From positions 1 through 64,000 of the forward strand of contig CAZBZP010000002.1 in NCBI GenBank assembly GCA_964496435.1: DNA of 64,000 nt, read 5' to 3'. A program made the translations under genes and the position numbers. This DNA comes from Berkiella sp964496435 (GTDB lineage Bacteria > Pseudomonadota > Gammaproteobacteria > Berkiellales > Berkiellaceae). The notes beneath the pieces were generated by a model, which ran no database searches, had not been told where the DNA came from, and was given only the letters and a program-made list of their open reading frames with translations. This document shows, one piece after another, positions 33,095 to 41,800 of this stretch (position 1 is its first letter; each line of letters begins with the position of its first letter).

Positions 33095-34255
33095 TTATTT
33101 TGTTTGTTCGAATAGCTCGCGGCCAATTACAATACGGCGGATTTCAGAGGTACCAGCCCCAATTTCATAGAGTTTTGCGTCTCTTAAAAATCTGCCTGTA
33201 GGATATTCGTTGATATAACCATTGCCACCAAGACATTGGATGGCCTGCAAAGCGATTTGGGTTGCCTGTTCAGAAGTATATAAAATGACGGCAGCGGCAT
33301 CTTTATTGCTTAGCGTTTTACTGGTATCTGCTGCTTGGGCAAGTGAATAAACAAATGAGCGACTGGCATTGATGGTTGTATACATATCGGCAATTTTGCC
33401 TTGGATAAATTGAAATTCACCAATGGCTTTGCCAAATTGTTTTCTTTCATGTATGTAAGGTACAACCACATCAAGACACGCTTGCATGATGCCAAGAGGG
33501 CCTGCTGCTAATATTAAACGTTCGTAGTTTAAGCCACTCATCAGCACGGCTGCGCCTTCATTGCGCTTACCCAGAATATTTTCTTTAGGTACCATGCAAT
33601 TTTCAAAGACAAGCTCACAGGTGTTTGAGCCACGCATTCCTAATTTATCAAGCTTTTGTGCAGTTTTAAAACCAGGAAAAGTTTTTTCAATGATAAATGC
33701 GGTGATACCTTTAGAGCCTTTGTCTTTTTCAGTGCGGGCATAGACCACTATCACATCGGCATCAGGTCCATTGGTTATCCACATTTTCGTTCCGTTGAGA
33801 AGGTAGTGGTCGCTTTGTTCAATGGCACTTAAAGATAAGCTCATTACATCAGAGCCACTGCCCGTTTCGCTCATGGCAAGTGCGCCAATATATTCACCGG
33901 TGATCAGCTTAGGTAGATAACGTTGTTTTTGTTCAGCTGAGCCATTACGATGAATTTGATTAACACAAAGATTCGAATGCGCACCATAACTTAAACCAAC
34001 GGAGCCAGATGCTCGACTGATTTCTTCCATCGCGATGGCATGTTCAAGATAACCTAATTGCGAACCACCGTATTGTTCATCTACGGTGATCCCTAATAAG
34101 CCCAAAGCGCCCATTTTAGACCATAATTCGTTGGGAAACTGATTAGATTCATCGATTTTGTGCGCTAGTGGAGCAATTTCTTTTTGAGCAAATTGAGAAA
34201 CTGTGTGTCGGATAAGTGTGGCGGTTTCATTGATTAAGGGGAACATAGACGTCAT
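33095..34255 (-). CDS. liuA: Isovaleryl-CoA dehydrogenase
   Basis: A FAD acyl-CoA dehydrogenase oxidising isovaleryl-CoA and reducing ETF. The product is 386 residues from ATG 34255 (AGGAT about 11 bases upstream); an open frame continues 52 codons further but reads as non-homologous sequence. Family segments are AMSETGSGSDVMSL, MWITNGPDADVIVVYA, KLGMRGSNTCELVFENC, and GLNYERLILAAGPLG, which carries the IVD-type catalytic Glu. The C-terminal YEIGAGTSEIRRIVIGREL has Gly where other acyl-CoA dehydrogenases keep the Glu, a mark of IVD. It is first in the eight-gene operon and divergent from the 34321 gene. Confidence 0.95.
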   Translation of the reverse strand: MTSMFPLINETATLIRHTVSQFAQKEIAPLAHKIDESNQFPNELWSKMGALGLLGITVDEQYGGSQLGYLEHAIAMEEISRASGSVGLSYGAHSNLCVNQIHRNGSAEQKQRYLPKLITGEYIGALAMSETGSGSDVMSLSLSAIEQSDHYLLNGTKMWITNGPDADVIVVYARTEKDKGSKGITAFIIEKTFPGFKTAQKLDKLGMRGSNTCELVFENCMVPKENILGKRNEGAAVLMSGLNYERLILAAGPLGIMQACLDVVVPYIHERKQFGKAIGEFQFIQGKIADMYTTINASRSFVYSLAQAADTSKTLSNKDAAAVILYTSEQATQIALQAIQCLGGNGYINEYPTGRFLRDAKLYEIGAGTSEIRRIVIGRELFEQTK

Positions 34256-34320
34256 CTTATCAACCATCCTATTATGTGGATACTTGATACTACTAAATAG
34301 CATCTTAAAAAGGAACGAAA

Positions 34321-35082
34321 ATGAAAATCCAAGAAAGCGTTGCCGTTGTTGCAGGCGGTGGTTCAGGGATGGGCGCAGCTGTATGTAGGTATTTAGCTGA
34401 ACAAGGTGCAAAGGTTATCATCATTGATAAATCAGAAAATGCTGCAGCGCACATTGCACAAGAAATCAGAGGACTTGCCATCGCTTGTGATATTAGCGAT
34501 GGCGCTGCGCTTGAAGAAGCCTTTGAAAAAATCAAAGCTGCGCATCCAAGACCGTTATCGATTGCTATTAATTGCGCCGGTATATCTCCTGCAAAAAGAA
34601 TTGTTGGCAAAGAAGGACCCATGCCCTTAGATTTTTTTGAAGAGGTTATTAACGTTAATTTAGTGGGAACTTTTAATGTGATGCGCTTAAGTGCTGCGCA
34701 AATGATGCAAGGAGAACCTGATGAGGGTGAACGTGGTATTATCATTAATACCGCCTCCATAGCCGCTTATGAAGGACAAATAGGCCAATCAGCCTATAGT
34801 GCTTCAAAAGCAGGCATTATTGGCATGATGTTACCTGCCGCGCGTGAACTGGCAAAGTTTGGTATTCGTGTTATGACAATTGCGCCTGGTATCGTAAACA
34901 CACCCATGGTTCAAGCTTTCTCTCAAGAAGTGCAAGCCTCACTTGCTCAACAAGCTTTATTTCCCAAGCGCTTTGCGCATGTGGAAGAATTTGCTTCACT
35001 TGTTGGGCAGATCATTACAAACCCCATGTTAAATGCGGAAGTCATTCGTTTGGATGGTGGCATGCGGATGCAGATGACTTAA
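34321..35082 (+). CDS. HSD10-like short-chain 3-hydroxyacyl-CoA dehydrogenase
   Basis: A classical SDR (253 residues) with the NAD-binding VVAGGGSGMGAA (residues 9-20), NCAG (about 87-90), catalytic Ser in IINTASIAAYEGQIG, the Tyr-Lys pair in YSASKAG, and APGIVNTPM. The stretches PMPLDFFEEVINVNLVGTFN and GERGIIINTAS closely resemble HSD17B10 (3-hydroxyacyl-CoA dehydrogenase type 2), which oxidises 2-methyl-3-hydroxybutyryl-CoA in isoleucine breakdown. That activity fits the branched-chain context. AAGGAA precedes the ATG. It is divergent from liuA by 65 bp. Confidence 0.9.
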   Translation: MKIQESVAVVAGGGSGMGAAVCRYLAEQGAKVIIIDKSENAAAHIAQEIRGLAIACDISDGAALEEAFEKIKAAHPRPLSIAINCAGISPAKRIVGKEGPMPLDFFEEVINVNLVGTFNVMRLSAAQMMQGEPDEGERGIIINTASIAAYEGQIGQSAYSASKAGIIGMMLPAARELAKFGIRVMTIAPGIVNTPMVQAFSQEVQASLAQQALFPKRFAHVEEFASLVGQIITNPMLNAEVIRLDGGMRMQMT

Positions 35083-35110
35083 CTTAAGGATTAACTAATT
35101 GGAGGATACA

Positions 35111-35440
35111 ATGAGTGAATTTTTAGTATCAACGCAAGATCAAATTGTGGGCTACAAAATAACTAAAACCTATGGTTTGGTTTATGGCAACATTGTCAGA
35201 AGCACCAATATTGTCAAAGGATTTTTTGGCGGTGTACGCACCATTTTTGGTGGTGAAATTCCAGAATTCACTCAAGTTGTGCAAGAAACAAGACAACATG
35301 CTGTCATTAAATTAATTGAAAATGCAAAATTAATGGGCGCCAATGCCATTGTCGGCACAAGATTAACAACCTCTGAAGTAATGCAATCTTGTTCCGAAAT
35401 TGTTGCTTATGGCACCGCAGTTCGGATTGAAGAAGAATAA
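35111..35440 (+). CDS. YbjQ/UPF0145 family protein
   Basis: A 109-residue cytoplasmic protein of the YbjQ (heavy-metal-binding domain, UPF0145) family. These proteins form a pentameric ring in known structures but have no established function. Typical segments are GLVYGNIVRSTNIVK, a basic/helical ETRQHAVIKLIENAKLMGAN and AIVGTRLTTSEVM. The usual glycine-rich FGGVRTIFGGE loop is present. GGAGGA (35101-35106) supports ATG 35111 over an in-frame ATG four codons earlier. It may be co-transcribed with the dehydrogenase 28 bp upstream. Confidence 0.88.
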   Translation: MSEFLVSTQDQIVGYKITKTYGLVYGNIVRSTNIVKGFFGGVRTIFGGEIPEFTQVVQETRQHAVIKLIENAKLMGANAIVGTRLTTSEVMQSCSEIVAYGTAVRIEEE

Positions 35441-35443
35441 ATT

Positions 35444-35674
35444 TTAAGTAGTACTATAGCGTTTTTTAGAGTTCGCCATGCTTGCTGAAACATCAGTGAT
35501 GGCATGGTAATCTCTTTGACTCGATAAAAAAAAGGAGCAACATGTTCCCAAAGATTCTAGAAATGAAAAACAACAGCTATTTTCAATGTCGTCTTTAGCA
35601 GTAGGATGGTAATTTGTCATAGGTGACTTTTCTGTTGGTTCTTCATCTAAATATATTCCCAAACATTCAAGCAT
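35444..35674 (-). CDS. Small hypothetical protein
   Basis: A 76-codon minus-strand frame has a good ribosome-binding site (AAAGGGA, about eight bases before ATG 35674). It encodes MLECLGIYLDEEPTEKSPM, a Cys/Ser/Phe-rich middle (SCCFSFLESLGTCCSFFLSS) and a polar tail. No family is recognised and there is no signal peptide. It ends three bases from the stop of the YbjQ gene, converging. It could be a real small gene or a chance frame; the ribosome site and the lack of any competing frame make it worth listing. Confidence 0.4.
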   Translation of the reverse strand: MLECLGIYLDEEPTEKSPMTNYHPTAKDDIENSCCFSFLESLGTCCSFFLSSQRDYHAITDVSASMANSKKRYSTT

Positions 35675-35829
35675 ATCAAATTCCCTTTAATGTATATGTC
35701 CTAGCCCAGCTCTTCTTATCTAATGCTGAATTAATGATAAAGCCAAGTCGATATTTTCACGACTTAAAAGTAGCTTGACTACACGTTATCATACCAACTT
35801 AGCCATTTTGCTTATGAGGAATTCTTTAT

Positions 35830-36120
35830 ATGCAGGAATTAACTTGCCTTGAAATAGCACAAGTGTCCGGCGCAAATGTAAATTTGTTTTATGCAACAGC
35901 GCCTACGATTGGCGTTGCCCTAAAAGGATTTGGGCTTTGTTATGAGTTGGGTCTTTCCTATTGGAGCCCTGTGCCGATGATTGGGGCTGTCTTTGTTTCT
36001 TCTCTTGGGGGTGCTGCAATCAGTTATGTGATTGATAAGGACTATGCTTTGGGCAGCATTTTGGGCGGTACTGTTGGTATATTTGCCGGCTTATATTTTG
36101 GTGTTGATTATCTTCGCTGA
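35830..36120 (+). CDS. Small peptide with bacteriocin-type leader (GA variant)
   Basis: The 96-residue product begins MQELTCLEIAQVSGA, matching the MRELTxxExxxVSGG leader except that the second glycine is alanine, a change tolerated in some C39-processed leaders. The remaining about 81 residues are hydrophobic and glycine-rich, with two or three membrane-like stretches (PMIGAVFVSSLGGAAISYV; ILGGTVGIFAGLYFGV). GAGGAA precedes the ATG. It stands alone between a small hypothetical and an acyl-CoA dehydrogenase. Leaders of the same type are at 10587 and 53326. A bacteriocin-like or other exported membrane-active peptide is plausible. Confidence 0.6.
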   Translation: MQELTCLEIAQVSGANVNLFYATAPTIGVALKGFGLCYELGLSYWSPVPMIGAVFVSSLGGAAISYVIDKDYALGSILGGTVGIFAGLYFGVDYLR

Positions 36121-36148
36121 TGCAGCTCCCTTTCTTGTGGCTAGCAAT

Positions 36149-37282
36149 TTATTTACATAATTCTCTTGCAATAATGAGGCGTTGAATATCGCTGGTACCT
36201 TCATAAATGCTGGTGACACGCACATCGCGATAGATTCTCTCAATCGGGAAATCCTGCAAATAACCATAACCACCAAATATTTGCAGGGCTTCTCTGCAAA
36301 CTTTTTCTGCCATCTCGGAGGCAAATAGTTTGGCCTGTGATGCTTCTTTTAAGCAAGGTTGTTGATTGTCTTTTAAAGTTGCAGCATGAAATAAAAGTTG
36401 TTTGGCAGCTTCTAATTGTGTCGCCATATCAGCCAACCTAAAACGCAAGGCTTCATGTTCAATTAAGAATTTCCCAAAAGTTTTGCGTTCTTGGGCATAA
36501 GCAAGGCTTAAATTAAATGCTTCCTCAGCCATGCCAATAGACTGAGCAGCTATACCTAAGCGGCCAGACTCTAAATTACTCAAAGCAATTTTATAACCTT
36601 CTCCTGCTTGACCTAATTGATAGGATGCTGGAATAAGCATTTCATCAAAAACAATTTGCGCAATTTCCGAAGCGTGTTGGCCCATTTTGTCTTCAATTTT
36701 AGCAACGCTGTAGCCTTTGGTATTAGTAGGCACAATAAAGGCGCTGATCCCATGTTTTTTATCGTCAGGATTTGTCAAAGCAAAAACAATGGCAATATCG
36801 GCATGTTGTCCTGAGGTGACAAATTGCTTTACGCCAGAAATGACAAAATCATTTCCTTTTTTAATAGCTTTGGTTTGTAGATTAACCGCATCTGAACCTG
36901 CTTGGGGCTCAGATAAACAAAAGGCGCCTAGTTTTTCACCTTTGGCCATGGGCTTTAGAAATTGTTCTTTTTGTTGTTCATTACCAAAATTAAGAATGGG
37001 CAGGCTTGCCACACTATTATGCACGCTAACAATTGTTGAAAGCGCGCCATCGGCTTTGGCTATTTCAATCAGTGCAAGGACATAAGCAACATAGGAAATT
37101 TGAGCGCCTTGCCATTGTGCTGGCACCAACATGCCCATGAGTCCTGCTTGGCTTAGTTCTTTAAGGGCAGCTGCCGGAAAGGATTTCTCCTTGGCCCAAC
37201 TTTGTGCAAAAGGGCGAATAGCTTTATTGGCCAATGCGCGCACAGCGTCTTGTATCAAGCGTTGTTCTTCTGTTAGAAGCAT
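36149..37282 (-). CDS. Acyl-CoA dehydrogenase, short/branched-chain type
   Basis: A 377-residue FAD acyl-CoA dehydrogenase using ETF as acceptor. Segments: FCLSEPQAGSDAVNLQT, ISGVKQFVTSGQHADIAIVFA, FGGYGYLQDFPIERIYRD and the C-terminal YEGTSDIQRLIIAREL with catalytic Glu361. The position of that Glu is the common one, unlike the IVD at 33095. Given the branched-chain neighbours, 2-methylbutyryl-CoA or isobutyryl-CoA are likely substrates (ACADSB/ACAD8 type), but straight short-chain acyl-CoA remains possible. It is divergent from the E1alpha gene over 185 bp. Confidence 0.92.
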   Translation of the reverse strand: MLLTEEQRLIQDAVRALANKAIRPFAQSWAKEKSFPAAALKELSQAGLMGMLVPAQWQGAQISYVAYVLALIEIAKADGALSTIVSVHNSVASLPILNFGNEQQKEQFLKPMAKGEKLGAFCLSEPQAGSDAVNLQTKAIKKGNDFVISGVKQFVTSGQHADIAIVFALTNPDDKKHGISAFIVPTNTKGYSVAKIEDKMGQHASEIAQIVFDEMLIPASYQLGQAGEGYKIALSNLESGRLGIAAQSIGMAEEAFNLSLAYAQERKTFGKFLIEHEALRFRLADMATQLEAAKQLLFHAATLKDNQQPCLKEASQAKLFASEMAEKVCREALQIFGGYGYLQDFPIERIYRDVRVTSIYEGTSDIQRLIIARELCK

Positions 37283-37467
37283 AAATTAACATCCATGTTT
37301 TGCTTAGTTATCATCCGTAATAACGCAAGGAAGGTGGATTATCAAGGGGCAATGGCGGATTATCAGGAATACAGAGGTGTTAGATAGGAGCCTAGACTGA
37401 TAAAATACTGGCAGACACCCTGACCTTCTATTACCCAGGCGGTAATGTGCATAAGAAAGGAGACTAA

Positions 37468-38550
37468 ATGAACTCTGAAACAAAGATTGTTGCTCACTTT
37501 GAGATCCCTTATTTTCGTTATCTCAATCCCCAAGGTGAAGTAGAGCAACCAGTTCCTGCTTTTGCAGAAGATAAAGAGACGGTAATAGCTTTATATCGCA
37601 TGATGATGTTAACGCGCGTTTTCGATAAAAAAGCCATCGCTTTACAAAGAACAGGTAAATTAGGTACGTATCCCTCAAATCTGGGCCAAGAAGCAATTGG
37701 TGTGGGTATGGGCGCAGCCATGAAAAAGGATGATGTCCTTTGTCCTTATTATCGTGAATATGGTGCGATGTTTTGGCGTGGTGTCAAAATGGAAGAAGTG
37801 CTGCTTTATTGGGGCGGCGATGAAAGAGGGAGTGACTTTACGGACAACCCTTATGATTTTCCCATTTGTGTACCCATTGCCAGTCAAACCTTGCATGCGG
37901 TTGGCGTGGCAAGTGCCTTTAAATTACGCAAGCAAACACGTGCTGTTGTCACCGCCATAGGCGATGGTGGCACTTCGCGTGGCGATTTTTATGAAGCCAT
38001 GAACGTAGCCGGTGCTTGGGATTTACCCGTGGTGTTTGTTATCAATAATAATCAGTGGGCAATTTCTGTGCCCAGTAGTGAACAAACCAAAGCGCAAACC
38101 TTTGCCCAAAAAGGCATCGCGGCAGGATTAGAATGCATACAAATTGATGGTAATGATGTGTTTGCCGTAAAAAATGCGATAGAGCAAGCATTGGAAAAAG
38201 CACGAAGTGGCAAGGGCGCATCGGTGATTGAAGCGGTCACTTATCGTATGGGCGATCATACAACGGCTGATGACGCGAGTCGTTATCGCAGTGGTGAAGA
38301 ACTCAAAGCCCATGAAAAAAATGATCCTGTCATGAGACTTCGCAACTATATGATGAATGCCAAAATGTGGGATGAAACAAAAGAAGCAGCCCTTATTGAA
38401 GCCCTCACCAATGAAGTGAATGAGGTTGTAACTCGTTATGATAATTATCCCCCCAGAAAACCAGAATCGATGTTTGACAATCTTTATGCAACCCTGCCTA
38501 AAGCTTATGAAAAACAACGTGAAGCTTTGAAAAAGGAAGGTGGAGCATGA
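37468..38550 (+). CDS. pdhA: 2-oxoacid dehydrogenase E1 component, alpha subunit
   Basis: The thiamine-diphosphate subunit (360 residues) of a heterotetrameric E1 that decarboxylates pyruvate or a branched-chain 2-oxoacid. The ThDP motif is IGDGGTSRGDFYEAMN through VINNNQWAIS (about 164-193). The loop YRMGDHTTADDASRYR resembles pyruvate-type E1alpha rather than the HSTSDD of most branched-chain enzymes. The context (Leu/Ile/Val catabolism and import) argues for branched-chain 2-oxoacids, so the substrate is open. AAAGGAGA precedes the ATG. It overlaps the next gene by ATGA. Confidence 0.92.
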   Translation: MNSETKIVAHFEIPYFRYLNPQGEVEQPVPAFAEDKETVIALYRMMMLTRVFDKKAIALQRTGKLGTYPSNLGQEAIGVGMGAAMKKDDVLCPYYREYGAMFWRGVKMEEVLLYWGGDERGSDFTDNPYDFPICVPIASQTLHAVGVASAFKLRKQTRAVVTAIGDGGTSRGDFYEAMNVAGAWDLPVVFVINNNQWAISVPSSEQTKAQTFAQKGIAAGLECIQIDGNDVFAVKNAIEQALEKARSGKGASVIEAVTYRMGDHTTADDASRYRSGEELKAHEKNDPVMRLRNYMMNAKMWDETKEAALIEALTNEVNEVVTRYDNYPPRKPESMFDNLYATLPKAYEKQREALKKEGGA

Positions 38551-39527
38551 GCGCGATTACACTTATCGAAGCAGTCACACAAGCTTTAGCATATGAACTT
38601 CAACATGATGAGAATGTGATTGTGTTTGGCGAAGACGTCGGTGGTAACGGCGGCGTGTTTCGTGCAACCGAAGGTTTGCAAAAACGTTTTGGCAAAGACC
38701 GCGTACGTGACACACCCTTAGCTGAAAATATGATTGCAGGCTTAGCCGTTGGCATGGCATCACAAGGTCTAAGACCCGTTGCAGAAATACAATTTATGGA
38801 TTTTATCTGTGCTGGTATTGATCAAATCTTGTCACATGCTTCAAGGCTGCGTAACCGTACGCAAGGACGCCTAAGCTGCCCTATGGTTATTCGTGCCCCA
38901 TCAGGTGGTGGTATCAGAGCACCTGAGCACCATTCAGATAGTATGGAAGCCCTGTTTGCACAAATTCCAGGGTTGCGTGTGGTGATCCCTTCTTCGCCAA
39001 GCCGTGCTTATGGCTTGTTGTTAGCGGCCATTCGTGATCCCGATCCGGTTATCTTCATGGAGCCAAAGCGTATTTATCGCATGGTCAAAGAAGTGGTGCC
39101 TGATAATGGTGAAGCACTTCCTTTGGATGTCTGTTTCGTATTGCGAGAAGGTACAGACATTAGTTTAATCACGTGGGGCTCGATGGTTCACGAAACCCTG
39201 CAAGTTGCTGAGAAATTAGCGGCTCAAGGTATTGAAGCTGAAGTGATTGACGTGGCAACAGCCAAACCCTTGGATATGGAAACGATTTTACAATCGGTCG
39301 AAAAAACAGGGCGCTGTGTCATTATCCAAGAAGCGAATCCTACCTGCTCATTAAGCGCTGATATTGCAGCAAATTTGGCAGAATTTGCTTTAACATCTTT
39401 AATGGCTCCCATTAAACGGGTTACAGGTTATGACACCGTAATGCCATTATATCGTTTAGAAAAAGCCTATATGCCTAGTGAAAAAAGAATATTAGAGGCA
39501 GTTAATCAAGTATTGGAGTATGCATGA
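38547..39527 (+). CDS. pdhB: 2-oxoacid dehydrogenase E1 component, beta subunit
   Basis: The partner subunit (326 residues) of the E1 tetramer, a transketolase-like fold. Family segments are VFGEDVGGNGGVFRATEGL (about 26-44), DTPLAENMIAGLAVGMA, EIQFMDFICAGIDQ and the C-terminal-domain DVATAKPLDMETI. It overlaps E1alpha at its start and E2 at its end, each by four bases (ATGA), so the three subunits are translated together at fixed ratio. Confidence 0.94.
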   Translation: MSAITLIEAVTQALAYELQHDENVIVFGEDVGGNGGVFRATEGLQKRFGKDRVRDTPLAENMIAGLAVGMASQGLRPVAEIQFMDFICAGIDQILSHASRLRNRTQGRLSCPMVIRAPSGGGIRAPEHHSDSMEALFAQIPGLRVVIPSSPSRAYGLLLAAIRDPDPVIFMEPKRIYRMVKEVVPDNGEALPLDVCFVLREGTDISLITWGSMVHETLQVAEKLAAQGIEAEVIDVATAKPLDMETILQSVEKTGRCVIIQEANPTCSLSADIAANLAEFALTSLMAPIKRVTGYDTVMPLYRLEKAYMPSEKRILEAVNQVLEYA

Positions 39528-40612
39528 AAACATTTCATTTACCCGATTTAGGGGAAGGCCTGCCAGATGGTGAAATTACTAAGTGGCATGTTAAAGAGGG
39601 TGATTTAATTAAACTCGATGAACCTTTAGTATCCATTGAAACCGCAAAAGCGGTTGTTGAAGTTCCTTCTCCTTTTACAGGTAAAGTAGCGAAACTTTAT
39701 GGTAAGGAAGGCGATATCATTCCTACAGGCTCAGCTTTAGTAGATATTGAAGGTGAAGCAAGGGAAGACACAGGTACTGTTGCAGGTGAAATAAAAGTAG
39801 GCGATGAAATCATCTCTGAAAAAGCAACCTCAGTAGGAAAAGCAAGCGGTATTAAAGTATTACCTGCCGTACGTGCTTTAGCCAAAAAATTAAATGTTGA
39901 TCTCAACATGATAACGCCCACAGGCCAAGATGGCACCATCACCGCAGATGATGTTAAAAAGGCAAGCGAAGCATTGAGCAGCGCCGGCCCCTTGGAACCT
40001 TTAAAAGGTGTGAGACGTGCGATGGCGATGGCGATGAGTCAATCCCATAGCGAAGTCGTGCCAGTCACCATTTTAGATGATGTGGATATCACAGCCTGGG
40101 TTAAAGAAAAAGATTTTACCGTGCGTGTGATGTTGGCTATTGTAAAGGCTGCAGCGCAAGAGCCTGCATTAAATGCCTGGTATGACGGTCAAGCCATGGG
40201 CCGAAGATTGCTAAAACAAGTTAATATTGGTTTAGCTATGGATAGTCATGATGGTTTGTTTGTGCCAGTGGTGAAAGATGCACAAGATAAATCGCCACAA
40301 GCTTTGCGTGAAGAAATTGAAAAATATAAAAAGGAAGTTGGAGACCGCTCAATAGCATCCAGCAATTTGCAAGGTGCCAGCATCGTGTTATCAAATTTTG
40401 GTAAATTTGCAGGCCGCTATGCTAACCCGATTATTGTTGTCCCTACGGTGGCGATTTTAGGGGTTGGTGCTTTGCGCGAAGAAATTAGACCAATCAATGG
40501 TGCACCAGCGGTGCGTTCCATTTTGCCATTATCTTTGTCTTTTGATCATCGTGCGGTGACAGGCGGTGAAGCAACGCGGTTTTTAGCGTCGATAATGAAG
40601 AGTCTCACTTAA
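39524..40612 (+). CDS. pdhC: 2-oxoacid dehydrogenase E2 (dihydrolipoyl acyltransferase)
   Basis: The core subunit passes the acyl group from lipoyl-lysine to CoA. At 362 residues it is compact: one lipoyl domain (Lys42 in ETAKAVVEV), a peripheral-subunit-binding domain (about 110-145, VLPAVRALAKKLNVDLNMI) and the catalytic domain with SFDHRAVTGGEATRFLAS. The usual HRxxDG reads HRAVTG, a Thr in place of Asp that I believe is common in this proteobacterial subclass. No E3 (lipoamide dehydrogenase) gene follows; the shared cellular E3 must serve. Confidence 0.93.
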   Translation: MKTFHLPDLGEGLPDGEITKWHVKEGDLIKLDEPLVSIETAKAVVEVPSPFTGKVAKLYGKEGDIIPTGSALVDIEGEAREDTGTVAGEIKVGDEIISEKATSVGKASGIKVLPAVRALAKKLNVDLNMITPTGQDGTITADDVKKASEALSSAGPLEPLKGVRRAMAMAMSQSHSEVVPVTILDDVDITAWVKEKDFTVRVMLAIVKAAAQEPALNAWYDGQAMGRRLLKQVNIGLAMDSHDGLFVPVVKDAQDKSPQALREEIEKYKKEVGDRSIASSNLQGASIVLSNFGKFAGRYANPIIVVPTVAILGVGALREEIRPINGAPAVRSILPLSLSFDHRAVTGGEATRFLASIMKSLT

Positions 40613-40703
40613 ATTTAGGTCAAAGGCACAACACAAATAGAGTAAGGGGAAACAATTTGTTTTCCCTAACTTCCCCCGAGCATAGAATACCAACATTTAA
40701 AAT

Positions 40704-41174
40704 CTAATATTCGTATCGAGAAAACTTCTTTTTAATCAAATAATCCAAAGAAATTTTTCCTGGCCCCTCGGTCATAATCACTAAAATCATTAATCCTAAA
40801 TATACATGTTCATATAAACCATTGGTGCCATCGGGTGTCCATAAAAAGGGGTAACAGCAGACGATGGCAATGTTGAATAAGAATAAAAAGCTCGCGCTAT
40901 AACGGCTGCATATGCCTATCAACAGCAAACAGGGTAAGGTGATTTCGGCAATCGTGCCAATGAAGGCGGCAACTTCAGCAGGAAACAAAGGGACCTGATA
41001 TTCATTTTCAAACAAATAGACAGTACTTGCCCAATTCTTTGTTTTTAACCAACCTGAGAAAAAAAAAGCCTTAAACAGCCAGAGTCTAATTCCCAGCAGG
41101 GCAAGAGAAGATAATTTGCTAAAGCATTGCAAACCAACTGTATATAAATGCAATAGGGTGTTTTTGATTGGCAT
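40704..41174 (-). CDS. DoxX-family membrane protein
   Basis: A 156-residue inner-membrane protein with four hydrophobic segments and the DoxX-family features: LGIRLWLFKAFFFSGWLKT near the first helix and PAEVAAFIGTIAEITLPCLLLIG in the second and third. DoxX proteins are linked to quinone-related or thiol redox roles, but this subgroup has no defined job. AAAGGAAA supports the start. It is divergent from the small exported protein gene at 41279 by 104 bp, an arrangement also seen where DoxX proteins sit beside small exported peptides. Confidence 0.85.
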   Translation of the reverse strand: MPIKNTLLHLYTVGLQCFSKLSSLALLGIRLWLFKAFFFSGWLKTKNWASTVYLFENEYQVPLFPAEVAAFIGTIAEITLPCLLLIGICSRYSASFLFLFNIAIVCCYPFLWTPDGTNGLYEHVYLGLMILVIMTEGPGKISLDYLIKKKFSRYEY

Positions 41175-41278
41175 TTTGATATTTCCTTTCTACCCTTAAG
41201 TTAAGCACCGTGAACATGCTATTTACCACTGTTTTTAATTTGAGTGCTTAAACTAATTTTTTAATGTGAGGAGACATC

Positions 41279-41566
41279 ATGCGTAAAGGGATTATGGGAA
41301 CTTTAATTGGCATTAGCTTAGTTTTTTCACAAGTGGGCATGGCGCAAGACTTAAAAGGCAAACAAAGCCAAGAGAATAAATTTGCCACGCAAAATTATTA
41401 CAAACATGATAAAGATGCACGTCAAAAATCGCAAAAGCAAGAAAACTACACGCAAGCTGAAAAGTATGATGCTTATAAAGCAAAGGAAGCTAGCGAGAAC
41501 ACATCTGTTGTACAAGCTAGAAATACCGAAAATCAGATGAACTACTTCACCAGAGATCACCGCTAA
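41279..41566 (+). CDS. Small exported protein ending in RDHR (first of two)
   Basis: The 95-residue product has a Sec signal peptide (MRKGIMGTLIGISLVFSQVG, then MAQ, cleavage probably after residue 22). The mature part is very polar, rich in Lys, Gln, Asn and Tyr with no Cys (KDARQKSQKQENYTQAEKYD), and is probably disordered. It ends YFTRDHR. GAGGAGA precedes the ATG. The gene at 41801 encodes another short exported protein with the same last four residues, RDHR. I recognise no family. A strong hairpin follows at 41598-41627. Confidence 0.72.
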   Translation: MRKGIMGTLIGISLVFSQVGMAQDLKGKQSQENKFATQNYYKHDKDARQKSQKQENYTQAEKYDAYKAKEASENTSVVQARNTENQMNYFTRDHR

Positions 41567-41597
41567 TCCTAATGCCGAGTGTTTATACAGCGACATG

Positions 41598-41627
41598 TGC
41601 GTATTAAAAACCCATTTTTAATACGCA
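41598..41627 (+). terminator. Long hairpin after the first RDHR gene
   Basis: TGCGTATTAAAAA (41598-41610) and TTTTTAATACGCA (41615-41627) form a perfect 13-bp stem with a four-base CCCA loop. The T-run lies in the stem rather than after it. It sits 32 bases behind the 41279-41566 gene and most likely ends or stabilises its transcript. Confidence 0.65.
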
Positions 41628-41800
41628 TGCTATATATTAAAGAATGCTAATACGGTATGACGTCAAAAACGGGATGTTTCACCTTTTTATTTTTTTATTT
41701 AGCATACATAATCAAAATGTAGGATATTAAAAATCCAGTTATTAACTGCCGGTTTTTGCCGTTAATAAAGAAAGTAACTGATAAATTTGGAGGCTTCATT

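Noticed and set aside
33095..34411. Extended 438-residue version of isovaleryl-CoA dehydrogenase
   Set aside because: The extra N-terminal residues are basic and unlike the family. ATG 34255 has a ribosome-site-like AGGAT upstream and gives the normal length of 386.
39524..40612. E2 motif HRAVTG as loss of the catalytic HRxxDG site
   Set aside because: The His-Arg is intact, and a Thr at the Asp position appears to be usual in this proteobacterial E2 subclass, so loss of activity is not supported.
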